From contig NZ_VVIW01000002.1 of NCBI RefSeq assembly GCF_011682045.1, positions 604,843 through 668,842 on the forward strand: a stretch of 64,000 bases of DNA, read 5' to 3'. Shown here one piece after another: positions 8,537 to 17,280 of the stretch. The DNA is from Massilia aquatica (lineage in GTDB: Bacteria; Pseudomonadota; Gammaproteobacteria; Burkholderiales; Burkholderiaceae_D). The position numbers and the translations under genes were made by a program. The notes beneath the pieces are model-generated. The model made no database searches. It saw only the letters and a program-made list of their open reading frames with translations, and was not told the DNA's origin. Each line of letters opens with the position of its first letter. The first letter of the stretch is position 1.

Positions 8537-8749
8537 TTAAAATATGCTAAAGCGAGCGTGGGGGAGGACTTTGCGGAATCCGTGGTCATGTACGGGCACA
8601 GTAAAGGCGGAAAGCGCGAAGCGACTACGCGGCGATTGTATCCCGAGCGCTATAAGGAACTGGGTCGTATCTTCTCGGCCAGGAAAAACAAACAGGATCG
8701 TGTCATCGCAGTTCAGCTTGAGCGACCTTGCCGGCTTTCGACAATTTGA
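8534..8749 (+). pseudogene. C-terminal remnant of a toxin-like protein
   Basis: About 70 codons of coding-like sequence that begin exactly where the serB duplication ends and have no start of their own. The pattern FAESV..Y....., then RR.YPERYKELGRIF near the end, resembles the tails of metallopeptidase-like domains in polymorphic toxins and phage proteins. That resemblance is from memory. It is more AT-rich than its surroundings. The next gene lies 46 bases downstream on the same strand, as an immunity gene would. It is best read as a broken toxin tail. Confidence 0.5.
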
Positions 8750-8795
8750 TAAGCAGGATCAGAGACTGCTGTTTCAGGCAAGCATAAGGAATCTC

Positions 8796-9107
8796 ATGGA
8801 TATATATTGTGAAACTCAACCTGTCCCGGTGCATCAAGTCGTTACCGTCGACATGTTTACAAATTTGAAAACAGAAAAGCCTTTTTCCAGTCTGCCAACA
8901 AGCTTGCAGTTTCAACCGAAAATTATTGAGTGTGATGGCGTAAAGAAGACGGTAATGGTGCCAGTCGCGACAGTGGAATTTGTTCCGTTGAACGCCAAGG
9001 GAGACCTGGTCGCCAGGCAGGATGCTGTACTCGTCCGGATTTCTTACTACGACGAGGAAGGGCGCAGGCTCAGTACCACGACCTTACGTAAAAATGCCGC
9101 CAAATAG
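8796..9107 (+). CDS. Small hypothetical protein, possible orphan immunity protein
   Basis: A 103-residue protein starting at an ATG with AAGGA five bases upstream. The open frame extends further upstream but only the part after this ATG has a ribosome binding site. No signal peptide or membrane segment is seen. The C-terminal half reads as alternating beta strands (VMVPVATVEFVPL, AVLVRISYYDEEG). The lower GC content differs from the flanking genes and suggests recent acquisition. It follows a toxin-like C-terminal remnant, which makes an immunity role reasonable but unproven. Confidence 0.65.
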   Translation: MDIYCETQPVPVHQVVTVDMFTNLKTEKPFSSLPTSLQFQPKIIECDGVKKTVMVPVATVEFVPLNAKGDLVARQDAVLVRISYYDEEGRRLSTTTLRKNAAK

Positions 9108-9212
9108 ACGATGACAAGCACCTCTTGCTGTTATCTTATCGCTGCGCGCTATAAAAGTTCGCAACTTCATCGATAGACATGGCTGACTTGACGCTCGGCT
9201 GCCGTCGCGCGA

Positions 9213-10064
9213 TTACGCAAGAATGTTCAGCAGCCCGTCCAGCCCAGTGTACGTCAGGGCCACGTCGGCCTGGGCGCGCACCACCGGCTTGGCGCGGAAC
9301 GCCACCGACAGGCCGGCGATGCTCATCATGGCCAGGTCGTTGGCGCCGTCGCCCATGACGATCGCCTGCGCCGTGTCAATGCCGAGGTCAAGGCACACGC
9401 GCTCCACGGTGCGCTTCTTTTCTTCGGCGTCCACAATCCCTCCCAGCACGCGGCCGGTCAGTTTGCCGTCCACGATCTCCAGCACGTTCGCGTGCGCGAA
9501 ATCGAGCCCCAGGCGTGCCTTGAGGCGGTCGGTAAAGAAGGTGAACCCGCCCGACACCAGCAAGGTGCGCAGGCCGGCCGCGCGCACAGCCGCCAGCATC
9601 GCTTCGCCGCCCATCGACATGGCCAGCCGCTCGTCGTACACGCGTTCCAGCGCCGCCGCGTCCAGCCCGGCCAGCAGCGCCACGCGCCGCGTCAGGCTGT
9701 CGGCAAAATCCAGCTCCCCGCGCATGGCCGCTTCGGTAATCGCCGCCACCTGGGGTTTGAGGCCCTGCATGTCGGCGATTTCGTCGATGCACTCGATGGT
9801 GATCAGGGTCGAATCCATGTCCATCGCCACCAGCTTGAAGTCGGCCAGGGCGCGCCCCGGTGCGATGAAGGTGGCGTCGATGCGCGCCGCGCCGGCGGCC
9901 ACCTCGATAGTCTGCTTGAGGGCCTCGGAAAAATCGATGGCTTCGCAGCGAATGGCGCACTCGCCCAGTTCCGTCACGCGCGCCGGGTTGGCCAGCGCGG
10001 CGATGCGGCGCAAGGTGTCGAGGGTGGTGTCAAGGCCTTGCAGCACCAGGTTCATCGTCGTCAT
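9213..10064 (-). CDS. serB: Phosphoserine phosphatase SerB
   Basis: HAD-family enzyme that hydrolyses O-phosphoserine to serine in the last step of serine synthesis, in the cytoplasm. The 283 residues hold motif I DMDST with the nucleophile and acid Asp pair, the substrate motif ECIDEIAD just after it, motif II SGGFTFF, and motif III/IV GDGANDLAMM. A short N-terminal regulatory-like segment precedes the catalytic core. It starts 8 bases before the mfd stop region on the same strand, so it is probably cotranscribed with mfd. Its last 189 bases exist a second time at 8348-8536. An ATG three codons inside (10055) is an alternative start. Confidence 0.95.
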   Translation of the reverse strand: MTTMNLVLQGLDTTLDTLRRIAALANPARVTELGECAIRCEAIDFSEALKQTIEVAAGAARIDATFIAPGRALADFKLVAMDMDSTLITIECIDEIADMQGLKPQVAAITEAAMRGELDFADSLTRRVALLAGLDAAALERVYDERLAMSMGGEAMLAAVRAAGLRTLLVSGGFTFFTDRLKARLGLDFAHANVLEIVDGKLTGRVLGGIVDAEEKKRTVERVCLDLGIDTAQAIVMGDGANDLAMMSIAGLSVAFRAKPVVRAQADVALTYTGLDGLLNILA

Positions 10065-10071
10065 GTTCGTT

Positions 10072-13000
10072 TTACGCTAACAGTTGTTTAATCGTTTGCT
10101 TGACCTGCGTGACCCGCGCCGCCAGGTCCGGCATGCTGGCGGTGATCTTCAGCTTGTCCTGGCCGGCCAGCTTGATGTGCCGGTTTTTCTGGATCAGGGT
10201 GATGATGCGCATCGAGTCGATCGGCGGGTTGACCATGAACTGCAGGCTGGCCGCTTCGCCGTGCGCGTCGATCTTGATGATGCCGACCGTCTTGGCGGCG
10301 ATGCGCAGGCGGTGCGTTTCGATCAGCGCCTTGACCGGGTCGGGCAGCTTGCCGAAGCGGTCGATCAGCTCTTCCTGCATGTCGTCGATTTTCTCTTGCG
10401 CGCCGCAGTTGGCCAGCCGCTTGTAGATCGACAGGCGTTCGTGCACATCGCCGCAGAAGTCGGCCGGCAGCAGCGCCGGCACGTGCAGGTTGATTTCGGT
10501 GGTGGTGGCCAGCGGCGCGGCCAGGTCGGGTTCCTTGCCGGCCTTGAGCGAGCGTACCGCTTCGTTGAGCATGTCCGAATACAGCTGGAAGCCGATTTCG
10601 AGCATCTCGCCCGACTGGTTCTCACCCAGCACTTCGCCGGCGCCGCGAATTTCCAGGTCGTGCATCGCCAAAAAGAAGCCGCTGCCCAGTTCTTCCATCT
10701 GCTGGATCGCGTCCAGGCGGCGTTGCGCCTGTTTGGTCAGGGTGCTCACGTCGGTCACCAGCAGATAGGCGTACGCCTGGTGGTGCGAACGGCCCACGCG
10801 CCCGCGCAGCTGGTGCAGCTGCGCCAGGCCGAACTTGTCGGCGCGGTGCATGATGATGGTGTTCGCGGTCGGCACGTCGATGCCGGTTTCGATGATGGTC
10901 GTGCACAGCAGGATGTTATAGCGCTGCGCCACGAAGTCGCGCATGACTTTTTCCAGGTCGCGCTCGTGCATCTGGCCGTGCGCCACGCCGATGCGCGCTT
11001 CCGGCAGCAGCTCGCTGAGCATGGCCATGCGGTTCTGGATGGTCTCGACTTCGTTGTGCAAGAAGTAAATCTGGCCGCCGCGTTTGAGTTCGCGCAGACA
11101 CGCTTCGCGGATCACCGAGCCGTCTTCGCTGCGCACGAAGGTCTTGATCGCCAGCCGCTTTTGCGGGGCGGTGGCGATGATCGAAAAGTCGCGCAAGCCT
11201 TCCAGCGCCATGCCGAGCGTGCGCGGGATCGGGGTGGCGGTGAGCGTGAGCACGTCGACTTCGGCGCGCAGGGCTTTGAGCGCTTCTTTCTGGCGCACGC
11301 CGAAGCGGTGTTCTTCGTCGATGATGACCAGGCCAAGGCGGGTGAACTGCACGTCCGGCGAGAGCAGCTTGTGGGTGCCGATCACGATGTCGAGCGTGCC
11401 GTCGGCCATGCCCTTGATGGCGTTGTTGATCTCTTTGCCGGTGCGGAAGCGCGACAGCTCGGCGATGCGCACCGGCCAGTCGGCAAAGCGGTCGGCGAAG
11501 GTCTGCGCGTGCTGCTCGGCCAGCAGGGTGGTCGGCGCCAGGATGGCAACCTGCTTGCCGCCCATGACCGCGATGAAGGCCGCGCGCAGCGCCACTTCGG
11601 TCTTGCCGAAGCCGACGTCGCCGCACACCAGCCGGTCCATCGGTTTGCCGGCGGTCATGTCCTTGATGACGTTGTTGATCGCCTCGGCCTGGTCGGGCGT
11701 TTCTTCAAAGCCGAAGCTGTCGGCGAAGTTCTGGTAGTCGTGCGCCGAGTATTCGAAGGAGTGGCCCTTGCGCAGCGCGCGCCGGGCGTACAGGTTAAGC
11801 AGTTCGGCCGCGGTATCGCGCACCTGTTCGGCCGCCTTGCGCTTGGCTTTGTCCCAGGCGCCCGAGCCGAGCGCGTGCAGCGGCGCGTCTTCGGGCGAGG
11901 CGCCCGAGTAGCGCGAGATCACGTGCAGCTGCGAGACCGGCACGTACAGCTTGGAGTCCTTGGCGTAATCGAGATGCAGGAATTCGGTCTCGCCTTCGCC
12001 CAGGTCCATGCTGGTCAGGCCCATGTAGCGCCCGATGCCGTGATTGATGTGAACCACCGGGTCGCCGATTTTCAGCTCCGACAGGTCGCGCACCATCGAC
12101 TCGACTTGCGTGACGCCTTCCTGCTTCTTCTTGCCGGCGCGCCGCCCCGAACCCGCATACAGCTCGGTCTCGGTGATGAAAATCAGGTCGCCGGCGCCAA
12201 GCTCCGACAATTCGAAGCCGGCCTGCAGCGGCGCCACACCCAGCGCCAGCCTTGTGTCGGACTGCACGAAGCCGGCGAAGCCCTCGACCGGCACCAGCGC
12301 CAGATTGTATTCGTTGAAGTACTGCTGCAGCGTTTCGCGCCGGCCGTTCGATTCGGCGCAGATCATCACCCGTTTGTCATTCTGCAGCAGGTAGGCGCGC
12401 AGGTTGATCAGCGGGTCCTCGACGCGGCGGTTGACGGCCACGTTCGGAATCGGCGCCGACAGCTCGGACGGCTCCAGGTCTGCGTCTTTGGTCACGACCC
12501 AGCGGCCGTACGCCTTGGCCAGCGTGAAAAAATTCTCGTCGCTGAGGAACAGTTCGTCGGGCGTGAGGATCGGGCGGTCGCGGTCGGCCTTGAGGAAGCG
12601 GTAGCGCGATTCGGTATCGAGCCAGAAGCGCTTGATGGCGCCGTCGATGTCGCCCACCAGGGCCAGGCTGGCCTTTTCGGGCAGGTAGTCGAACAGGGTC
12701 GCGGTCTGCTCGAAGAACAGCGGCAGGTAGTATTCGATGCCGGCCGAGGCGATGCCGCTGCTGACATCCTTGTACACCACCGAGCGCGATGGATCGCCCT
12801 CGAAGCGTTCGCGCCAGCGGCTGCGGAAGGTGGTGCGGGCCGCGTCGTCCATCGGGAATTCGCGCCCCGGCAGCAGGCGCACTTCGCGCACCGGGTAGAG
12901 CGAACGCTGGGTGTCGGCGTCGAAGGTGCGGATGGTTTCGATTTCGTCGCCGAACAGGTCAAGCCGGTAGGGCAGGGCGGAACCCATCGGGAACAGGTCG

Positions 13001-13518
13001 ATCAGGCCCCCGCGCACCGAGTATTCGCCGGGCGACATGACCTGTGAATTGTGGGTGTAGCCGGCCAGCGTCAGTTGCGCCTTGAGGCGCGTTTCGTCGA
13101 GCTTTTCGCCCTGCTTGAAAAAGAAGGTGTAGGCCGCCAAAAACGATGGCGGCGCCAGGCGCACCAGCGCCGTGGTGGCCGGCACGATCAGCACATCGCA
13201 CTGGCCGTTCTGGATTTCGTGCAGGGTGGCCAGGCGCTCGGAGACCAGGTCCTGGTGCGGCGAGAAGGCGTCGTAGGGCAGCGTTTCCCAGTCCGGCAGC
13301 AGGTGGCAGGCCAGTTTGCCGTCGGCGAACCAGGGGATTTCGTCGAGCAGGCGCTGGCCGTCGCTGGCGTTGGCCACGATCACGGTCAGCATCTGCTTTG
13401 CCGCTTTGAGTTCGAGCGCCGCCACCGCCAGCGCATACGCGTCCGAGGAGCCGTACAGGGTCGGGAGCGCGAAGCGGTTACCGGTTTTTGGGAGTGATTT
13501 CTTTAAATCGAAAGGCAT
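10072..13518 (-). CDS. mfd: Transcription-repair coupling factor Mfd
   Basis: A 1148-residue DNA translocase that removes stalled RNA polymerase at lesions and recruits UvrA for nucleotide excision repair. The N-terminal UvrB-like module carries GGLIDLFP and PVEGF. The RNA polymerase-binding CarD-like domain follows at about 480-550 with DPVVHINHGIGRYMG. The SF2 motor has Walker A GDVGFGKTEVA, DEEHRFG, and the TATPIPRTLGMA motif. The TRCF C-terminal domain ends near LPDPVKALIETHRLR. I use the ATG at 13518 (MPFDLKK); the open frame runs 49 codons further upstream into non-conserved sequence. Length is normal for the family. Confidence 0.97.
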   Translation of the reverse strand: MPFDLKKSLPKTGNRFALPTLYGSSDAYALAVAALELKAAKQMLTVIVANASDGQRLLDEIPWFADGKLACHLLPDWETLPYDAFSPHQDLVSERLATLHEIQNGQCDVLIVPATTALVRLAPPSFLAAYTFFFKQGEKLDETRLKAQLTLAGYTHNSQVMSPGEYSVRGGLIDLFPMGSALPYRLDLFGDEIETIRTFDADTQRSLYPVREVRLLPGREFPMDDAARTTFRSRWRERFEGDPSRSVVYKDVSSGIASAGIEYYLPLFFEQTATLFDYLPEKASLALVGDIDGAIKRFWLDTESRYRFLKADRDRPILTPDELFLSDENFFTLAKAYGRWVVTKDADLEPSELSAPIPNVAVNRRVEDPLINLRAYLLQNDKRVMICAESNGRRETLQQYFNEYNLALVPVEGFAGFVQSDTRLALGVAPLQAGFELSELGAGDLIFITETELYAGSGRRAGKKKQEGVTQVESMVRDLSELKIGDPVVHINHGIGRYMGLTSMDLGEGETEFLHLDYAKDSKLYVPVSQLHVISRYSGASPEDAPLHALGSGAWDKAKRKAAEQVRDTAAELLNLYARRALRKGHSFEYSAHDYQNFADSFGFEETPDQAEAINNVIKDMTAGKPMDRLVCGDVGFGKTEVALRAAFIAVMGGKQVAILAPTTLLAEQHAQTFADRFADWPVRIAELSRFRTGKEINNAIKGMADGTLDIVIGTHKLLSPDVQFTRLGLVIIDEEHRFGVRQKEALKALRAEVDVLTLTATPIPRTLGMALEGLRDFSIIATAPQKRLAIKTFVRSEDGSVIREACLRELKRGGQIYFLHNEVETIQNRMAMLSELLPEARIGVAHGQMHERDLEKVMRDFVAQRYNILLCTTIIETGIDVPTANTIIMHRADKFGLAQLHQLRGRVGRSHHQAYAYLLVTDVSTLTKQAQRRLDAIQQMEELGSGFFLAMHDLEIRGAGEVLGENQSGEMLEIGFQLYSDMLNEAVRSLKAGKEPDLAAPLATTTEINLHVPALLPADFCGDVHERLSIYKRLANCGAQEKIDDMQEELIDRFGKLPDPVKALIETHRLRIAAKTVGIIKIDAHGEAASLQFMVNPPIDSMRIITLIQKNRHIKLAGQDKLKITASMPDLAARVTQVKQTIKQLLA

Positions 13519-13603
13519 GCGCTGTGCTGGCTGGGTGCGGGACGGGTAATTATAGCCGGATCGGGGTGCGCCCGCCGATGCGAAACCGGACGGGCGGCCA
13601 CGT

Positions 13604-14545
13604 TCACTCCAGCGGGCGCCGGTTGGCAATCCCGAACGGCACATGCACCATCGGTATCGTGCCACCGGGTGACGACGTTAAATGCGTCAGCTGGTCGTCG
13701 AAAAAGATGTGCGGCTTGAAGATCGACAGCACGCGCGTCTTGTTCATGCCGCCCAAGAAGAAGGTCTCGCTGGCCGAGACGCCCCAGCTTTTGAGCGTGG
13801 TCACCACGCGCTCGTGCGATGGGGCGTTGCGCGCGGTGATGATGGCAATCCGCAGCACCTTCTTGTAGGCCGGGTCGCGCCGCTGCGCGCGTTCTTCCAG
13901 TTTCTGCATCAGCGAGAGCTTGCGGAACATCTCGGCCAGGGGCCCGGGCTGGTGCGGCACCGCCATGTGCAAGGTCTCGTGCGCGTGAAATTCGCTCAGA
14001 TCGTTATTGCGCTTGAAGATGGTCTCCGATTCGTCGTCGGCGATCACGCCGTCGAAGTCGAAGGCCACGCGCAGTTCGATATCGTCATCGTCGTCGACGA
14101 TTTTCGACGGCAGCACCAGCCCGGCCGGATAGTTGGCCGCAATCGCGCTCTTGACGTCTTGTTCGTTCGCGCTCAGGAACAGCGCCGCGTTAAACGCCGG
14201 CAGGTAGGTGTAAGGCGACTGGCCGGTGATGAAGGCGGCGCGCGAGATATCGAGCCCGTAGTGGGCGATCGAGCGCATCACGCGCAGCCCGGTTTCGGGC
14301 GAATTGCGCGACAGGAGCACCACTTCGACCGGGTGATGGCGCGGGAAGACCTTGTTGATGTTCAGGAAGCGCCGAATGAAGGGGAACGCCACGCCCTTGC
14401 CCAGAATGACGTCCAGGTTGCGTTCCTGGTAGCGGCGGTATTCATCCGGTCCGCTGTCCAGGTACACCTGGTGCGAAGCGGTCAGGTCGAACAGGGCGCT
14501 CGACGCCACGCCGATCACCAGCTTGCGCTCAATCTCAAAGGCCAT
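13604..14545 (-). CDS. Cytosolic 5'-nucleotidase (NT5C1-like)
   Basis: A 313-residue enzyme expected to dephosphorylate nucleoside monophosphates. It resembles the 5-nucleotidase family of cytosolic 5'-nucleotidase I, rather than the secreted metallophosphatase type. The N-terminal part has VIGVASSALFDL, and residues about 165-175 hold the HAD-like FDFDGVIADDES motif. The later stretch IITARNAPSHERV carries the second Thr motif, and FFDDQ is near the end. It begins 28 bases after the HDOD gene on the same strand and is followed by mfd, so the genes may share a transcript. Confidence in the family is good; the substrate is inferred. Confidence 0.88.
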   Translation of the reverse strand: MAFEIERKLVIGVASSALFDLTASHQVYLDSGPDEYRRYQERNLDVILGKGVAFPFIRRFLNINKVFPRHHPVEVVLLSRNSPETGLRVMRSIAHYGLDISRAAFITGQSPYTYLPAFNAALFLSANEQDVKSAIAANYPAGLVLPSKIVDDDDDIELRVAFDFDGVIADDESETIFKRNNDLSEFHAHETLHMAVPHQPGPLAEMFRKLSLMQKLEERAQRRDPAYKKVLRIAIITARNAPSHERVVTTLKSWGVSASETFFLGGMNKTRVLSIFKPHIFFDDQLTHLTSSPGGTIPMVHVPFGIANRRPLE

Positions 14546-14548
14546 CGA

Positions 14549-14578
14549 TGGTCCTCATTATTCTGGTCCTCATTATTC
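14549..14578. repeat. Tandem 15-base duplication at the HDOD/5'-nucleotidase junction
   Basis: TGGTCCTCATTATTC occurs twice back to back. The second copy contains the HDOD stop codon, and both lie in the leader of the 5'-nucleotidase gene, taking the place of an obvious ribosome binding site. Confidence 0.85.
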
Positions 14579-15568
14579 GTCTTCGTTACGGAGTTCTTCG
14601 AAACAGGCCAGGCCGGCGGCGTCGAGCCCTTCGACAACGAACGGGTCATCCTCTTCGAAGTGGGCCGAGTCGACCAGCATGCGCAGGCGGCTGAGCATGT
14701 CGGCCAGCGCCACCACGTGCGACAGCGGCGCGCCGTCAGGGTCGCCGGCCTCGCGGATGGCGCTCGTGACTGTATCGGGAAAGCCCCACGCTTCGGCGAT
14801 CCGCACCGACAGCACGCGCGCGTGCGCATGCAGCGCCGAGACGAATTCTTCGGACTGCGGCAGCGACGCTTCGGTATTGGCCTGGTCGAGCAGGCGGAAG
14901 GCGACGATCAGGCCCATATTGTGCAGCAGCCCGGCGAAATACGCTTCGACCGGATTGGCGCGCACCGAGGGCGCCAGCACGCTGGCGGCCAGCGCGCATT
15001 TTTCGCACTGGCGCCACAGCAGCGGCGTGGAAAGCTGCGAAAACGGCCCCGGGTGCATGCTCATGATCACGGGCAGCAGCGAGGCGCGTCCGACCAGCAT
15101 GCGCAGCCCGTTCACCCCCAGCAGCATGGTGGCGCGTTCGACCGTGGTCACAGGGTCGTTGGCGTGATAGTGCGGGTGGTGGCAGGGGCGGTTCGCTTCA
15201 CGCAGCACTTCGGTGATCAGCTCCTTGTCTTGCGAGAGCTGGCGCGCCAGGTCGGCGCCGGAGACGCTGCTGTCGCGCATGGAGCGCAGCAGCGGCGTGA
15301 ACACGGCTGGCCGGCTGGGCGCGAGAGTGATCTCGTCGAGCGGCTGCTGGGTCATGTAGGCCAGGTCGACCACCAGGACTTTTTCGTCGCCCGACGGGCC
15401 GCTGTTGGGCGTGATGCCGGCCAGCCAGCGGTAGAACAGCACGTCGACCATGCCCGCGTGCGCAGGGTCGGGCGCCCGCGTCCTGGCGGGAGCGGGTGCG
15501 GCCACGGGGGCGGGCGCTGGCTTGCTTTCCTCGCTGTCGCCGCCCAACAAATTCTTCAGCCATTTCAT
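14573..15568 (-). CDS. HDOD domain protein
   Basis: A 331-residue protein with an HDOD (HD-related output) domain over about residues 100-300, usually a signalling or scaffold domain without phosphohydrolase activity. Visible features are LSQDKELITEVLR, AN..C, and the NPVEAYFAGLLHNMGLIV segment that corresponds to the degenerate HD motif. The first 20 residues are basic and hydrophobic, followed by an Ala/Pro-rich linker (about 20-35). The PP2C phosphatase gene lies 140 bases upstream on the same strand. HDOD proteins are often tied to second-messenger or stress signalling; no specific partner can be named. Confidence 0.9.
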   Translation of the reverse strand: MKWLKNLLGGDSEESKPAPAPVAAPAPARTRAPDPAHAGMVDVLFYRWLAGITPNSGPSGDEKVLVVDLAYMTQQPLDEITLAPSRPAVFTPLLRSMRDSSVSGADLARQLSQDKELITEVLREANRPCHHPHYHANDPVTTVERATMLLGVNGLRMLVGRASLLPVIMSMHPGPFSQLSTPLLWRQCEKCALAASVLAPSVRANPVEAYFAGLLHNMGLIVAFRLLDQANTEASLPQSEEFVSALHAHARVLSVRIAEAWGFPDTVTSAIREAGDPDGAPLSHVVALADMLSRLRMLVDSAHFEEDDPFVVEGLDAAGLACFEELRNEDE

Positions 15569-15708
15569 TGCTTGTTCTCTTTTACCTGCACAAAGGCTGT
15601 CCCCCCGATTTTACATGATTACTCAGTAGAAACTCAGGGTTGCGCTGCCCGGCGTCGTGTCTTGTGCACGAATGTTTTCTGAACGTCAATCTTAACTATG
15701 TGTGCTGA

Positions 15709-16563
15709 TTAATCGCAATGAAACAGGACGACGGTGACGTTGTCGCGGCTACCGTCGCGCAGGGCGGTGGCGATCAGTTCCGTGCAGCACTCGCCCAGTT
15801 GGCCCGGGCGGGCGTCGGCCAGCATGGCGGCGATGCGGTCGTCCGGCGTGGACCCATACATGCCGTCGCTGCACAGCAGGTACAGGTCGCCGGGCTGGAC
15901 GGCCTGGATATGCAGTTCCGGGTGCACGTCGCCCGAGGGGCCGATCGCTTGCAGCAGCAGGTTGCGCGGCGGCAGGTTGTCGGTGGCGCCGGCATCGACC
16001 GCGTCCTGGTACATGGTCTGGTCGCGCGTGAGCTGGGTCAACTGGCCGGAACGGTAGCAGTACAGGCGGCTGTCGCCGACGTGGAACACCAGCAGCGGCG
16101 CGCCCGGCGCCGGTTGCCAGACGCCGGTGAGGGTGGTGCCCATGCCGCCGCCGTCGCCGCGCCGGTTGGCCAGGTTGGTCTGGTACATGCGCTGGTTGAC
16201 GAATTCGACGCCGTCGTGCAGCGTCACCATGCTGGCCAGGGTGTCTTCGCTCCAGATGGCGTCCGGATCGGCCGATTCGGGGTCGAACGGGCTGGCGCGA
16301 AAGTTCGGCGCCGCCATGCCGCTGTCCGGGTCGGTGCTGGCGCGCAGGAACTGGGCCAGCGATGTGAGTGCTTCGGCGCTGGCGACTTCGCCCGAGTCAT
16401 GCCCGCCCATGCCGTCGGCCACGGCCACCAGGCCCAGGCTGGCGTCGATCAGGAAATTATCTTCGTTCGAGGGGCGGACGGTGCCGGTGTCGGTCATGCC
16501 GAAAGCCGTACCGGCGGCGAGGCGGTGCGGCGTGGACGGTGAAAGTTGCTTCCAAAAATACAA
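15709..16563 (-). CDS. PP2C-family Ser/Thr protein phosphatase
   Basis: A 284-residue metal-dependent phosphatase (PPM/PP2C). It carries the metal-binding motifs TVRPSNEDNF and VADGMGGHDSGE, then GTTLTG, HVGDSRLYCYR, LLLCSDGMYG and a final SRDNVTVVLF. All the usual Asp residues appear present. Such enzymes reverse Hanks-type kinase phosphorylation; the kinase at 77-2245 is the only candidate partner in the window, about 13 kb away. The HDOD gene follows on the same strand. Confidence 0.93.
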   Translation of the reverse strand: MYFWKQLSPSTPHRLAAGTAFGMTDTGTVRPSNEDNFLIDASLGLVAVADGMGGHDSGEVASAEALTSLAQFLRASTDPDSGMAAPNFRASPFDPESADPDAIWSEDTLASMVTLHDGVEFVNQRMYQTNLANRRGDGGGMGTTLTGVWQPAPGAPLLVFHVGDSRLYCYRSGQLTQLTRDQTMYQDAVDAGATDNLPPRNLLLQAIGPSGDVHPELHIQAVQPGDLYLLCSDGMYGSTPDDRIAAMLADARPGQLGECCTELIATALRDGSRDNVTVVLFHCD

Positions 16564-16719
16564 GGCGTCTCCTGAGGGTGGACTGGCGTAAGTCAGTCGC
16601 GCATGATTGCCATGCTAGCACGCAGGGTGCGCTTTGTCCGGGTCAATACGGCAAAAACCGGTTCAGGGTGCGTGCCGGAATGGCCCGGCGCGCCGCCGCG
16701 CTGCGCCAGGCTTGCATAT

Positions 16720-17241
16720 TTATGGCGGCGGGGCGGATGGGACATTCTCGCATCTCATCCCCTCCGTAGACGTTTTCTTGAATGCCTTTTTCTTTTCATC
16801 GACAATCCACGCAGACTGCGCTGATAGCGTCGCAACACCGTCTTCTTTATTCAAAACAGCAAAAATCAATTCTGGTTTTTCTTTATCGTGGACGGTGCAT
16901 TGTCCGGTAAATTCCACCAAGCGTGCCGGATCGTCTGGAACTTGTATCACATCGTGTATGCGTAACTTCTTTTTATCCTCAAGCAGAATATATTTATTCC
17001 CGCAAATCATCCAGTATCCTGCGAGCAAGCCTTCAGAGATGTCATCCGTGCCCACATTTTTAAGGCCGATGCGCGTGTGCCTGGCCTCGATCGCCACGAC
17101 TTTTTCATTTTTTACCTGCCTGCCGATCAGTTTCTTTGAAATTTCCGATCCGCATTTAATGGCGCTGAACGCATCGCTTGCAAAAGAAGATTTTCCGCAA
17201 AAAAACGAAAGTACTAACAGAGAATAAATTCCGATTTTCAT
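16720..17241 (-). CDS. Secreted hypothetical protein, candidate periplasmic immunity protein
   Basis: A 173-residue protein with a clear signal peptide (MKIG start, hydrophobic core, cleavage after about SSFA) and no later membrane segment, so it should be periplasmic. The sequence is Lys-rich and the DNA AT-rich compared with neighbours. Cysteines near CGSE, MICGNK, QCTV and MRCEN may form disulfides. It begins 40 bases after an amidase of the type VI effector kind on the same strand. An effector that cuts peptidoglycan in the periplasm needs an exported inhibitor, so an immunity function is a reasonable inference. I do not recognise the family. Confidence 0.75.
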   Translation of the reverse strand: MKIGIYSLLVLSFFCGKSSFASDAFSAIKCGSEISKKLIGRQVKNEKVVAIEARHTRIGLKNVGTDDISEGLLAGYWMICGNKYILLEDKKKLRIHDVIQVPDDPARLVEFTGQCTVHDKEKPELIFAVLNKEDGVATLSAQSAWIVDEKKKAFKKTSTEGMRCENVPSAPPP

Positions 17242-17280
17242 TTTATTATCAATTTATAATTGAATTATTAATTTTCATGT

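Noticed and set aside
10084..13047. Plus-strand open frame of 987 codons
   Set aside because: It is antisense to mfd, in high-GC DNA where long antisense frames are common. Its composition (His/Gly/Arg/Val-rich, no motifs) is that of a shadow.
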